From NCBI RefSeq assembly GCF_000808575.1, contig NZ_JWLW01000066.1, forward strand, positions 372,001 to 436,000: a DNA stretch of 64,000 nucleotides, read 5' to 3'. How positions within the stretch are numbered: the stretch's first letter is position 1; each line of letters starts with the position of its first letter. The notes under the pieces were generated by a model. The model saw only the letters and a program-made list of their open reading frames with translations, was not told the origin of the DNA and did no database searches. This document shows positions 26,368-36,199 of this stretch, one piece after another. Origin of the DNA: Alteromonas marina. GTDB taxonomy: Bacteria > Pseudomonadota > Gammaproteobacteria > Enterobacterales > Alteromonadaceae. The position numbers were made by a program, and so were the translations under genes.

Positions 26368-28254
26368 TTACCAAAAATAGGTAACAGTGGCAGAATATTG
26401 GTCGCCTCGACCCGGCGTACCAGGAATTTCTTCAAAGCGCTCATCCCACAAATTATCCACGGCTATTACTAGGTTTAACCCTTCAATCTGAGCCGGTGAA
26501 TACGTAAGGGCAACATGCGAGAAGAATGCTGAGTCATCGCCGTTTCTAAGCGCATTGGTTTCTTGTTTCCGCCACTCGTTGTCAATGCGCACTTCAACCG
26601 TATCGGTTGCAAACCACACCACCCCAAGGGTTGCGCGATGCGGCGGATAGTTAAGCGCGTAAAAGCTCGCGTCTACCTCATCAATTCGATAGTCTTCAGA
26701 CTTATCTAAATAGGTGTAGCTGGCCACCACATCTGCGCTATCAAAGCGCTTAATTGCAATTAACTCAATACCCAGGGTTTCAATATCAACTGGGTTTGCA
26801 CTGCGCGCCGAGGTAGAGTCGAAGCTATAGGTCCAGTCTGTCAGTTCATTATCCCAGCGATAGAACAAGGCGGTATCAACTTTGAAAGAAGATTCATCAA
26901 ATGACGCCCCAAACTCTAGGTTTTTACTGACTTCCCGCTGTAACTGATTGTTACTTCTAAATAGACCGCTTGAGGTGCTGCCGCCTACAGCAGTGTAGCC
27001 AGCCACCTGCGTCGCTTCTGCATAAGAAAGATAGAGTGTGCGCGAGGCATTATTGCCCGTTTGGGCAAGCCAGCTAATATCGCCCACAAAAGACAATCGG
27101 TCGTCGTCGCGATTCGTATCGTCAAACGCCCCACCTAAACGAACGGTAAGCGATTCATTGCTGTTCACCTGCGTTCGATACTCAGGCACTACGCTTATTT
27201 TGTAGTAGTCACGAGAGGTGAAATTGTTCTCTAACGTGGTTGATGTAATGTCGTCTGCGGTAAACTGTGCGGCGTAGTTGATACCAAAACTTTGCGATAT
27301 ATTATGGGTGCCAGAAAACGCCAATGACTCCACTTGGGTTTCGTGAAACGCCTGAAACGCTTCAGGGTTTTCACGTGAGAATACATAATGGTCGTCATTT
27401 TCTCTGTAGTAAGCTGAAACCTCAAAGGTATTTACCATACCCTTTTCGCCGTAGCGCTGTTTATGATTTAGCATAACCAAACGGGTTTGAATATCTTCCG
27501 TTTCGTTTACGTTGAAAGGTGTATACAAGTTAGGCCAGCCAAAGAACTTTTGCTGGAAGCCATAAAACAAATCAGTTTGTGAATCCTCACTTGCTAGTTG
27601 AATACGCCCTGACGCACGTTCGAAGTCATGATCGCCATTGGCAATAGTCCCATCACTTTCAGAGCGAGAGTACTCTCCTTCAACCCCAACAGACCAACCG
27701 GGTAAATCATCAAATGCGTGCTTTACTGCACCGTGTACACGCTGCAGATTGAAGTTATTATTGCCTACACCCAGTGACACACTGCCTGCTGTTTGGATGG
27801 GGCGCCAGCCGTAAGACACCGTACCTACAGAGCTATTTACACCGTAAAGCGCGTTATCGACGCCCGTGAAAATACTCGGCTTCGTCAGCATTTCTGGCGC
27901 AATGGGAATTTCAGCAAAATAGTGCCCCGTTTGCGGGTCAATAAGCGTTGCGCTTCCTATGCGAAAACCCGTGTTTTCGAATATACCGCCGCGTATTGTG
28001 ACGTCGGCCTGCGCTTCTGCCATGTTCCTTGATTGCAAATCGACACGGGGGTCGTACTCTAAATTTGAAATAGGTGAATTAAACGTGCCTACCGGCTTGT
28101 CATTCGCCGTCGCCGCCCCTTCAATCGTAATTTTTTCCACGCCTTTTTCGTTACTGTTCACGCCAACGTTAGCGCTTGAAGTATCAACACTTTCAGCGGC
28201 CATCGCAGCAAAAGGTACAGTACAGAAGAGCAAAGAGAGTGTTGTATGACGCAT
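26368..28254 (-). CDS. TonB-dependent receptor
   Basis: This is a 628-residue outer-membrane receptor with a signal peptide ending AAMAAES. Its plug is short (DLQSRNMAEAQADVTIRGGIFENTGFRIGSATLIDPQTGHYFAEIPIAPEM), and the barrel ends with the aromatic terminus YSATVTYFW. The plug lacks the usual RGxxSxLYG element and instead has FTGVDNALYGVNSSVGTVSY. It is followed by the DUF6314 gene in the same direction. No riboswitch, B12 box or Fur box is recognised in the 296 bp between its start and the divergent siderophore-receptor gene. The substrate is unassigned. Confidence 0.85.
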   Translation of the reverse strand: MRHTTLSLLFCTVPFAAMAAESVDTSSANVGVNSNEKGVEKITIEGAATANDKPVGTFNSPISNLEYDPRVDLQSRNMAEAQADVTIRGGIFENTGFRIGSATLIDPQTGHYFAEIPIAPEMLTKPSIFTGVDNALYGVNSSVGTVSYGWRPIQTAGSVSLGVGNNNFNLQRVHGAVKHAFDDLPGWSVGVEGEYSRSESDGTIANGDHDFERASGRIQLASEDSQTDLFYGFQQKFFGWPNLYTPFNVNETEDIQTRLVMLNHKQRYGEKGMVNTFEVSAYYRENDDHYVFSRENPEAFQAFHETQVESLAFSGTHNISQSFGINYAAQFTADDITSTTLENNFTSRDYYKISVVPEYRTQVNSNESLTVRLGGAFDDTNRDDDRLSFVGDISWLAQTGNNASRTLYLSYAEATQVAGYTAVGGSTSSGLFRSNNQLQREVSKNLEFGASFDESSFKVDTALFYRWDNELTDWTYSFDSTSARSANPVDIETLGIELIAIKRFDSADVVASYTYLDKSEDYRIDEVDASFYALNYPPHRATLGVVWFATDTVEVRIDNEWRKQETNALRNGDDSAFFSHVALTYSPAQIEGLNLVIAVDNLWDERFEEIPGTPGRGDQYSATVTYFW

Positions 28255-28550
28255 TTAGTGTCCTAGTTCAAATTTACGGATAGCCAGCAATAAGGCGTAA
28301 CAAAAACGCGAAGTGTATAGCATTGGCAGGCAGAGGAAAACGCCAGACAGTTGAGTTTGGACCAGTATGTTCACTTTGTAACAACGCTTTGCGTGTTTTT
28401 ACTTTTCAAAAGAAGCTCCCTGTATGCAATTAGTCCTAAATAATCATCAATTTCACCTCTACACCCATCAATACCACTGAGGAAAGAAACGAGATAACAT
28501 AACATTCGCGACCTTTCCAAAATCTGCCAAAGATACGTCATCCCTTGCTT

Positions 28551-30674
28551 ATGCTTGACCTTAAAACTCCGTTTATATTTTCTTTAGTTGCATTATCAGT
28601 AAGCGCTGCTGCGCAAACAGATGAAAGCCCCCTTCAAGGTGATCATGATGAACTTGAACACATTGAAGTAAAAAGACACTTTCAGCCATATCGTGGTAAC
28701 GTACCGCTAATCGACACCCCACAAGCAATCGACCGAATTAACGCGGATACGTTAGCGAATGAAGGGATCACGCGCTTCATCGATGCGTTAGATTTTGCGC
28801 CCACCGTTGTTAGACAAAACAACTCTGGCGGCATGTTCGATAGCTTTGCGATCCGAGGTTTTTCTGGCGATGAAAATAATCCATCGGGTTATTTAATAAA
28901 CGGCTTCAACGTACGTGGCTATAGCGGCAATAGAAGCACCGTTAACGTTCAAACCATAGAAGTAATGAAGGGCCCAGGCTCTGCCTTATATGGTCAAGGG
29001 GAGCCTGGCGGTACCATAAACATAATTACCAAAAAACCTCAGTTTGAAGAGCAAGGCTACATCCAAGGTACCGTAGGTAACTTTGATAAAAAGCAAGTTG
29101 AGTTCGATTACACGAACGGCATTAATTCAGACATGGCGTATCGCGTTAATGGTTCATACGAAGACTCTGATACTTATCGCGATAACGTGTTTTTCAAAAA
29201 TTTGAATCTTAACCCTTCATTCATTTGGAACATTTCTGATCACACCAGCTTAAGCTATCAGATGGAAATATTGGATCAGGAAAAGCCGCTTGATCGCGGT
29301 GTGTTCATATTGAATAACGACTTCGACGCCGTAGATGCCGAAGACTTTTATGGTGATGTTAGAGACGGAGCTCATGAAGTTAAAGCCTTTGGCCATCAGC
29401 TAGTGTTAAATCACGAGTTGAATCACAATTGGCATTTACTCAGTGGCTTCGCCTACAGACACTCTTCTTTTGAAGGGCAGTCTTCAGATACTGAACTGTC
29501 AGAAGGCCGTCAGCTTTTGTATACCGACCCGTCTATACTTTCAAGGCAACGTAGAACACGTGACTATCAAGCGCAGGACTTATCACTACGCTTTGAATTA
29601 AGTGGCGCGGTAGACGTGGCAGGCTTCGTAAATAACGTCTTATTTGGCTTGGACTACTACAACTACCACATCGATACAGACTATCGTCGTTGGCGCACTG
29701 CGTGGGGTGCTGGTGATACCACTTATAGCATCGACCCTGAAAATCCTGACTACACTATTTTCAGACCCGACGTTACGCCCACTACACTTACGGCTGAAAA
29801 GCAAAAAGGGTTAGGTTTCTACGCACAAGATGTTATTGAACTTACCGATGCAACCAAGCTTTTAATTGGCTTTCGCGTGGACAAATTCGAGCAAGACATT
29901 CTTAATAAGTTAAGTAATGAAGGGCAAGAACAAGACCAAACGGAAGTGACGCCACGCTTTGGATTCGTGTATGAAATCAATGATTCCGTAAGCCTTTACA
30001 CTAGCTATGCAGAAGGTTTCAGACCCAACCCAGGACTTGATTCTGACCGCAACGCATTTGCCCCTGAAGAGACCACCTCTTTTGAGGTAGGTGCTAAGTG
30101 GGAAAACATTGCTGATATGTTTTCTGGTAGCGTCGCTATTTTTGATGCTGAAAAGACCAACATGCTTACCGCTGAACCTAACACTGGCTTTTCAGCTACG
30201 CTCGGTGAAGTTGAAAGCCAAGGGCTAGAATTTCAGTTAACGACTGACCTTACTTCAGACATTCGCCTTGATATGGCCTACGCGTACATAGATGCTAAAA
30301 CCGCGAACGAAGTTAACAACTTGGATTGGGGCGTTCCTATTCCTAAAGGGTCGCGCTTAATCAATATTGCCAAGCATTCGGGGTATATCTCGCTTAATCA
30401 TTTCACCAGCATATTTGAAAAAGAAGCGTTCTTTGGTGTGACCATGCGTTACGTGGGCGACCGATTAGGGCAAACCACGGATCCAACCTTCATTTTGCCG
30501 TCTTATACCCTTGTGAACTTGGCAGGGTCGGTGAACATCAGCGATGAACTTTCTATGAGATTTGACGTGAACAATCTGTTCGACAGAGATTACTTTGAGA
30601 ACTCATACCATCAGCTTTGGACTATGCCAGGCTCACCAACTAACTATACGGTAAGCGTTAAGTACCAGTTCTAA
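28551..30674 (+). CDS. TonB-dependent siderophore receptor
   Basis: This is a ~707-residue receptor of the ferric siderophore class. The signal peptide ends SAAAQ, the TonB box-like part is HIEVKRHFQPYRG, and the plug carries the siderophore-receptor pattern DTPQAIDRINADTL, FDSFAIRGFSGD and IEVMKGPGSALYGQGEPGGTINIITKKP. The barrel ends YTVSVKYQF. The start at ATG 28551 is preferred; a TTG six bases upstream is also open. It is monocistronic with its own terminator. The context gives no siderophore synthesis genes, so it probably takes up a siderophore made elsewhere or by others. Confidence 0.88.
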   Translation: MLDLKTPFIFSLVALSVSAAAQTDESPLQGDHDELEHIEVKRHFQPYRGNVPLIDTPQAIDRINADTLANEGITRFIDALDFAPTVVRQNNSGGMFDSFAIRGFSGDENNPSGYLINGFNVRGYSGNRSTVNVQTIEVMKGPGSALYGQGEPGGTINIITKKPQFEEQGYIQGTVGNFDKKQVEFDYTNGINSDMAYRVNGSYEDSDTYRDNVFFKNLNLNPSFIWNISDHTSLSYQMEILDQEKPLDRGVFILNNDFDAVDAEDFYGDVRDGAHEVKAFGHQLVLNHELNHNWHLLSGFAYRHSSFEGQSSDTELSEGRQLLYTDPSILSRQRRTRDYQAQDLSLRFELSGAVDVAGFVNNVLFGLDYYNYHIDTDYRRWRTAWGAGDTTYSIDPENPDYTIFRPDVTPTTLTAEKQKGLGFYAQDVIELTDATKLLIGFRVDKFEQDILNKLSNEGQEQDQTEVTPRFGFVYEINDSVSLYTSYAEGFRPNPGLDSDRNAFAPEETTSFEVGAKWENIADMFSGSVAIFDAEKTNMLTAEPNTGFSATLGEVESQGLEFQLTTDLTSDIRLDMAYAYIDAKTANEVNNLDWGVPIPKGSRLINIAKHSGYISLNHFTSIFEKEAFFGVTMRYVGDRLGQTTDPTFILPSYTLVNLAGSVNISDELSMRFDVNNLFDRDYFENSYHQLWTMPGSPTNYTVSVKYQF

Positions 30675-30724
30675 TGCCTAGCTGAAATAGCGTTACTCGC
30701 TTAACGACGTGAGTGTTCTTAAGC

Positions 30725-30761
30725 AAAAAAAGCCACAAAGATAATATCTTCTGGCTTTTTT
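30725..30761. terminator. Bidirectional intrinsic terminator
   Basis: AAAAAAGCCA (30725-30734) pairs with TGGCTTTTTT (30752-30761), and an inner AAGATAATATCTT extends the stem. T-runs occur on both strands. It lies between the convergent siderophore receptor and BNR-protein genes and can serve both. Confidence 0.85.
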
Positions 30762-30800
30762 TATTTACAAATTTAAGCTGAGAATTGTGGACGTAGAAAC

Positions 30801-33800
30801 TTACAAACTCTCTAAATCAAACGCGCCTTGCTTTGAGAGCTTTTCGTTCAATGGTTTCACTTCTTCGCCAAACAAGGTTTCTAGCTGTACTTTATACTGC
30901 TGCCACTTTGCCTCTAAGTCTTCCAACCGTTTTAGTGCACCAGCTTGTGCAGGCGCGCCTGTTCTGTCGAAGTTATCCATTAAGAAGCGGACTTGTCTGT
31001 CGAGCATATTCGGCCAGTTAATGTCATCCTCAAAAGTTTGATGTTTGGGCTGAATAACCAAGGCTTCCCAGTCGTCGATTGCACTAACAATGCGCTCGAT
31101 TGAAGCCGACACATCGCTTGCCAGCATTACGTTATCTTCAGACACACCGTTTAATTGTGCTCGCACATCACGGGCTTTTTGCAGGTGTGCAAACAAATCA
31201 TTCAGTAAGCTTTCTGTAGCCTGAATGCTCTTTTCAACCACTTGAAGTTGCGCTTTATCTGCTTCTTCTCTTGGGTCTGGAAGTACTTTAAACGCGCGGG
31301 TTTGCGCCTGTTCACCTACTGTGATTTTCGCTTTGTAGTCTCCAGGCATAACACGGGCGCCGTTCCAACCGCCAAACAGTTTTACATTCTCAATGCAGTT
31401 CAACGGCTCACGTCGAAGATCCCATACAAATTCGTTGTAACCCGCTTTTGTTGCAGGGTGTTTAAATTTGACAGGGCTGCGAACGTCTTCGTTCCCCTTC
31501 GCGCACTTCTCAAATGCACTAGGTGCAGATGACAGTGTGCGAACAAGCTCGTTATCGGCATTAAATATATCAATGCGTAGCGTTTGCTCTTCTTCTAGTG
31601 CATCTTTCAGGTAATAACGGAAGGTAGCGCCACGTGGCGGGTTTTTCGCTTGTGGCTGGTCGGTCATGCCACCGCCAGATAGCAAGCGAATGCCATCTAC
31701 GGGTTCAAACTGAAACAATGCTTCGTTATCTAACGACTTGTGCACTTCACGTAACGGCGCTATGTCGTCTAATATCCAAAAGCCTCGCCCTTGGGTTGCA
31801 ATGACCAAATCATCACCTTTTACCTGCATATCCGTAATCGCCACAGGCGGCAGGTTTAAGTCTAGCTCTTGCCAATGTTTACCGTCGTCAAAGCTAATAA
31901 ACATGCCGCTTTCAGTACCCGCGAACAGCATACCTTCGCGCTCTGTATCTTCGCGTACTACGCGAACAAAGGCGTCCTCTGGTAGGCCTTCGTCAATACG
32001 CTTCCAGCGCTTGCCGTAGTTGTCGGTTTTGTAAATGTAAGGCGTGTAGTCATTTAATTTATAGCCTGCTACCGCAACGTAAGCTCTGCCTTGTGCGTGA
32101 GGGCTAAGTTCTATGGCATTGACCTGCGCTTCTTTTTTATGAGGCGTAACATCTTTCCAGTTTTTGCCCTCATCACGGGTTATATGCAGCTTACCGTCAT
32201 CGGCTCCAACCCAAAGCTCGCCTTTGTTAACTGCCGATTCGGCAATATAGAAAACCGTGTTGTAGTATTCGGCCCCGGCCTGTTCATTGGTAATCGGACC
32301 GCCATTCAGCCCCTGCTTTTCTGGCTCGTTACGGGTTAAGTCTGGGCTAATTTCCTGCCAGTTCACACCGCGATCTGTGGTTTTTAAGATCATCTGCGTG
32401 CCATAGTACACGGTGTCAGGATCATGCTTTGACACTACCACTGGGGCATTCCAGTTGGTGCGGTACTTTTGATCCCGTGCGTTTCGGCCAAACACATATT
32501 CAGGGTAAGGCATAATGGGCCGCGTTAGCCCAGTATCGCGGTTATATTCGGTTAATGTACCGTTGATTGTAGTGGCGTAAATCAGTGTTGGATCGTCGGG
32601 GTTAAACGCAATATGCGCGCTTTCGCCACCACCCACGGCAAACTGATCTTCTATTCCCATGCCATCTCCCCAAGTTTGAGAAGGCGTTGCCATGGTTGAG
32701 TTATCTTGCTGCCCGCCATAAACGTAGTAAGGGTTTAAATTGTCGGTAATAACGCGATAAAACTGCGCCGTTGGCTGGTTGTAAATGCTTGACCAGGATT
32801 CACCGCCGTCGAAAGTAACGGTTGCGCCACCGTCATTAGCGTTGATCATGTTTAAGCTATTTTCAGGGTTTATCCACATATCGTGGGTATCGCCATGGGG
32901 TAACGAAACCGTCTCGAAGGTTTTGCCGCCATCAATAGATTTGTGCAGCTGCACATTCATCACATACAGAGTATTTTCGTCATTAGGGTCAACTTTGATG
33001 TGGTTGTAGTACCACGCGCGGGCTTTAAGAATGTTGTCGCCGTTCATTAACGACCACGACTTACCCGCATCGTCACTGCGATATACACCGCCTTCTTCAG
33101 CCTCGACAATAGCATACAGGCGCTTCGGGTTAGACGCGGCAATATCTACACCGACTTTACCGATAAGCGTAGGCAGTCCTTTTTCTAATTTGTCCCAGCT
33201 TTCACCGCCATCTGTTGACTTATAAAGGCCACCGCCCTCACCGCCTGATTTAATAAACCAAGGTGTTCTGCCGTGATGCCACATGCTGGCATAAAGAATT
33301 CTGGGGTTAGATGGGTCTATTGCTAAGTCAGCGGCGCCGGTATCGACGTTCACTTTTAACACATGCTGCCATGTTTTACCGCCGTCTATCGTTTTGAATA
33401 TACCGCGCTCTTCATTAGGCCCCCAAATATTGCCCTGTACTGCAGCCCAAGCTATATCAGGGTTGGTGGGATGTATGCGAATTTTGGGGATTTGACCGCG
33501 TTTATCTAAACCCACCAGCTTCCAGGTTTCACCGCCGTCTGTAGATTTATAAACACCTTTTCCGTGACTAGTGGTTACGCCTCGAATAGGGCCTTCACCA
33601 GTACCTACGTAAATAACATTAGGATCTGAAGGAGCAACGGCGATTGCGCCAATACTACCTACCTTAAATGTTTTATCGGATATGGCTGTCCACGATAAAC
33701 CCGCGTTTTCGGTTTTCCAAACACCGCCACCTGCGGTGCCCATAAAATAAAGATTGCTATTACCTTCAACCCCGGTAACCGCTACCGAGCGCCCACCGCG

Positions 33801-33956
33801 GTAAGGCCCAATAAATCGATACTCCATTTTATCGAAAAGCTCAGGGTTAACGGTATCTTCAAGTGCGAATGCAGAATGCGAGAAACTAGAAAGTGTGCTT
33901 ACGCAAATAGCAAGCGCAGCCACCATTTTCCCAGAAATCAGTCTCTGTGAAACCAT
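30801..33956 (-). CDS. Large exported BNR/sortilin-like beta-propeller protein
   Basis: This 1051-residue protein begins with a signal peptide (about 32 residues, ending SAFALED). The first ~720 residues are tandem beta-propeller blades with repeated Asp-box motifs such as STDGGETWKLV, KTIDGGKTWQHV, KSTDGGESWDKL, RSDDAGKSWSLM and KTTDRGVNWQEI. This layout is seen in sortilin/VPS10-like and BNR-repeat glycosyl-hydrolase-like proteins. The C-terminal ~300 residues hold a beta-sandwich and helical part (FEPVDGIRLLSGG, ATKAGYNEFVWDLRREP). Catalytic residues of sialidases are not evident, so an enzymatic activity cannot be claimed. It is probably periplasmic or surface-associated. Confidence 0.85.
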   Translation of the reverse strand: MVSQRLISGKMVAALAICVSTLSSFSHSAFALEDTVNPELFDKMEYRFIGPYRGGRSVAVTGVEGNSNLYFMGTAGGGVWKTENAGLSWTAISDKTFKVGSIGAIAVAPSDPNVIYVGTGEGPIRGVTTSHGKGVYKSTDGGETWKLVGLDKRGQIPKIRIHPTNPDIAWAAVQGNIWGPNEERGIFKTIDGGKTWQHVLKVNVDTGAADLAIDPSNPRILYASMWHHGRTPWFIKSGGEGGGLYKSTDGGESWDKLEKGLPTLIGKVGVDIAASNPKRLYAIVEAEEGGVYRSDDAGKSWSLMNGDNILKARAWYYNHIKVDPNDENTLYVMNVQLHKSIDGGKTFETVSLPHGDTHDMWINPENSLNMINANDGGATVTFDGGESWSSIYNQPTAQFYRVITDNLNPYYVYGGQQDNSTMATPSQTWGDGMGIEDQFAVGGGESAHIAFNPDDPTLIYATTINGTLTEYNRDTGLTRPIMPYPEYVFGRNARDQKYRTNWNAPVVVSKHDPDTVYYGTQMILKTTDRGVNWQEISPDLTRNEPEKQGLNGGPITNEQAGAEYYNTVFYIAESAVNKGELWVGADDGKLHITRDEGKNWKDVTPHKKEAQVNAIELSPHAQGRAYVAVAGYKLNDYTPYIYKTDNYGKRWKRIDEGLPEDAFVRVVREDTEREGMLFAGTESGMFISFDDGKHWQELDLNLPPVAITDMQVKGDDLVIATQGRGFWILDDIAPLREVHKSLDNEALFQFEPVDGIRLLSGGGMTDQPQAKNPPRGATFRYYLKDALEEEQTLRIDIFNADNELVRTLSSAPSAFEKCAKGNEDVRSPVKFKHPATKAGYNEFVWDLRREPLNCIENVKLFGGWNGARVMPGDYKAKITVGEQAQTRAFKVLPDPREEADKAQLQVVEKSIQATESLLNDLFAHLQKARDVRAQLNGVSEDNVMLASDVSASIERIVSAIDDWEALVIQPKHQTFEDDINWPNMLDRQVRFLMDNFDRTGAPAQAGALKRLEDLEAKWQQYKVQLETLFGEEVKPLNEKLSKQGAFDLESL

Positions 33957-34198
33957 ACTAAATGCCTTGTCGTGTATTTATTTTTAATAAGAAGAACTTC
34001 TTATACTGCTTTGTTGAGGGCGTTATGGCAAAAGTTTTTGTTAATGATGCCCGAACACATTTTTCCCAGTAGTACTTTAACGATTTCGTTGTTCATCTGT
34101 TGCCTCAGCCCTTACAATGAATACATTCTGTTGTTACAGCGGTAGCATTAGTAGCTCACACTGTGTAATTCGACACCTAATTACTAAAGAGACTTTTT

Positions 34199-34756
34199 AT
34201 GAGGATTCTACTTTCCGTTGCCTTCGCTGCCATGCTTGCGGGCTGCGCTACTATTTCTCAATTGGCGGTTTACACTGTATCCAATGCCGAGTTAGAACAA
34301 GTGCTTGATAGCCAGGTGAGTAAGCTGCAAAAGCAAACCTCACTTGCTGGTATCCCTCTTTATCTAGATGTGGAAGATATGACGGCGACCATTGGCCCAG
34401 ATGGCAGAGACGTGGTTCAGCTAGGCGCTATTGCCACTGCGCGTATTAGTGCATTTGGGTTGAACTACCCTGCGAAAGTAAGTCTTGCTTTAGAAGGCAC
34501 GCCTTATTACGACAATGAAGAAAAAGCGATTTTTGTGCGCTCATTGTCTCTACTTGATAGCACCATTGATGCAGGCGGTTTTAAAGGTAATTTGGCACCT
34601 GTGAGCGGTGAATTTATGCAGCTCATCAACGGTTATTTGGCCACTAATCCTGTATATCGCTTAGACCTTGCGAACAAAGCAGTAAGCATGCTTTCAACCG
34701 TGCCTTTACAGCTCACGGTTGAGCAAGGCCAACTGGCGCTTAGGCCGAAGCAATAA
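34199..34756 (+). CDS. DUF1439 lipoprotein (YceB-like)
   Basis: This is a 185-residue lipoprotein with signal MRILLSVAFAAMLAGC (lipobox LAGC) and a mature part typical of DUF1439: VSNAELEQVLDSQVSKL, ISAFGLNYPAKVSLALEG, KGNLAPVSGEFMQLINGYLATNPVYRLD. Family members form a curved beta-sheet wrapped on a helix, resembling lipid-binding folds, and are anchored in a membrane facing the periplasm. A short A/G-rich sequence (AAAGAGA) precedes the ATG. It is monocistronic and its role is unknown. Confidence 0.85.
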   Translation: MRILLSVAFAAMLAGCATISQLAVYTVSNAELEQVLDSQVSKLQKQTSLAGIPLYLDVEDMTATIGPDGRDVVQLGAIATARISAFGLNYPAKVSLALEGTPYYDNEEKAIFVRSLSLLDSTIDAGGFKGNLAPVSGEFMQLINGYLATNPVYRLDLANKAVSMLSTVPLQLTVEQGQLALRPKQ

Positions 34757-34782
34757 CACAGTGGCTGTTACTTCCAAGCCGG

Positions 34783-36198
34783 TTAAAAGCGTATCGTGTC
34801 GTTTAGTTGTGGAATAGTAACATTCCACCCTTTTTCTCTTATGGCGCTTTGCAATTCTTGTTTAGCGCCGTCCTCACCGTGAACTAGGTAAACTTTCGGT
34901 TGCTTAGTAAAATGCGATAGCCAGCCGATGAGCTGCTCTTGACTTGCGTGTGCCGAGAACCCACCTAGCGTATGAATTTGAGCGCGAACTACAATGTCCT
35001 CGCCAGCCATTTTAATATGTGTCGCCCCGTCGATAATTTTTCGTCCCGGCGTACCCATTGCTTGAAAGCCTACGAATACCACGTGAGATTGTTTGCGCCA
35101 TAGGTTCTGTTTTAAGTGATGCCGAATTCTTCCTCCGTTACACATGCCACTACCAGCAATAATAATGGCGCCGCTAACAACTTTATTTAGGGCAATAGAC
35201 TCTTCAGTTGACGTTGTGTAGCTTAAAATGGGCAGTAAGGAATGTAAGCTTTGGTTGTGGCTATGCGCACGCTCAGCACTATCTTCAATAGCGTCTAAAT
35301 CTTCTTCATTATAAACATCTTGGTAACGGTGATATATCTCGGTAACCGCGATGGCCATTGGGCTATCTAGAAATACTTTTTGATGACGCAATTTCCCCTG
35401 TTGATAGAGCTCACCTAAACGAAAAATGATTTCTTGGGTTCGCCCAACCGCAAATGACGGAATGAGGATGTTTCCGCCATTCTCACTGGCCTGCAAAATC
35501 ACCTCTTCAAACTCATCAAGGGTGTCTTTCATTGAGCGGTGGTTGCGATCGCCATAGGTCGACTCTAAAAGCACGATATCAGCATCAGTGACTATGTCTG
35601 GGTCGCGGAGCAATGCAGCCTGCGAATTACCAAGATCGCCAGAAAAGACCAGCTTTTTAGTCTGACCGTTTTCAGTAATAAATATTTCCACTATTGCTGA
35701 ACCAAGAATGTGCCCAGCATCAGCGAAGTTAATTTCCACGTCTTGCGTGATTTTACGCTTGGTGTGGTAGCGAGTTGGTATGCATAGTTTCATCACACCG
35801 TCCACTTCCTCTTGGCGATACAGGGGTTCGATGAGCGGCTTGCCCGAACGCTGCCGCCGCTTGTTCTCCCACTCAGCATCCCGCTCCTGCAAAGAAGCGG
35901 CATCTTTTAGCAACACTTCAATGAGATCAACCGTTGGCCGTGTCATATAAATAGGCCCGCTATAGCCCTCTCTCAACAATATAGGTAATCGCCCGGAATG
36001 GTCTAAGTGGGCGTGTGACAGAATAACCGCATCAAGTTGACTGACATCCACTGGCAAGGGTTTATGGTTTTTCGCCTCTTCATCACGCCTACCTTGATAT
36101 AGGCCGCAATCTAACAACAAGGTGCTATGTTCAGTTTTGAGTAGATGCATAGACCCTGTTACACCTTCCACTGCGCCTAAAAAAGTAAGTGATGCCAT
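34783..36198 (-). CDS. Metallo-beta-lactamase/beta-CASP RNA hydrolase
   Basis: This is a 471-residue protein with the metallo-beta-lactamase motif SHAHLDHSGRLP (about residue 60), DAGHILGSAIVEI, the beta-CASP block with IIAGSGMCNGGRIRHHL, and the C-terminal HTLGGFSAHASQEQL and VYLVHGEDGAKQEL (RMMBL motif). This set characterises RNA-processing nucleases of the CPSF73/YsiA type. The start at 36198 (MASLTFLGAVEGVTGS) follows AAGGAG. The gene lies 1 nt after the Na/Pi transporter stop, so the pair is translated from one message. Confidence 0.9.
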   Translation of the reverse strand: MASLTFLGAVEGVTGSMHLLKTEHSTLLLDCGLYQGRRDEEAKNHKPLPVDVSQLDAVILSHAHLDHSGRLPILLREGYSGPIYMTRPTVDLIEVLLKDAASLQERDAEWENKRRQRSGKPLIEPLYRQEEVDGVMKLCIPTRYHTKRKITQDVEINFADAGHILGSAIVEIFITENGQTKKLVFSGDLGNSQAALLRDPDIVTDADIVLLESTYGDRNHRSMKDTLDEFEEVILQASENGGNILIPSFAVGRTQEIIFRLGELYQQGKLRHQKVFLDSPMAIAVTEIYHRYQDVYNEEDLDAIEDSAERAHSHNQSLHSLLPILSYTTSTEESIALNKVVSGAIIIAGSGMCNGGRIRHHLKQNLWRKQSHVVFVGFQAMGTPGRKIIDGATHIKMAGEDIVVRAQIHTLGGFSAHASQEQLIGWLSHFTKQPKVYLVHGEDGAKQELQSAIREKGWNVTIPQLNDTIRF

Positions 36199-36199
36199 A

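Noticed and set aside
28255-28550. Cobalamin or TPP riboswitch between the divergent TonB receptors
   Set aside because: I looked for the B12-box and THI-box core motifs on both strands and did not find them.
30787-33225. Several plus-strand frames opposite the BNR protein
   Set aside because: They are antisense shadows of a 1051-residue protein with clear repeats and have no recognisable domains.
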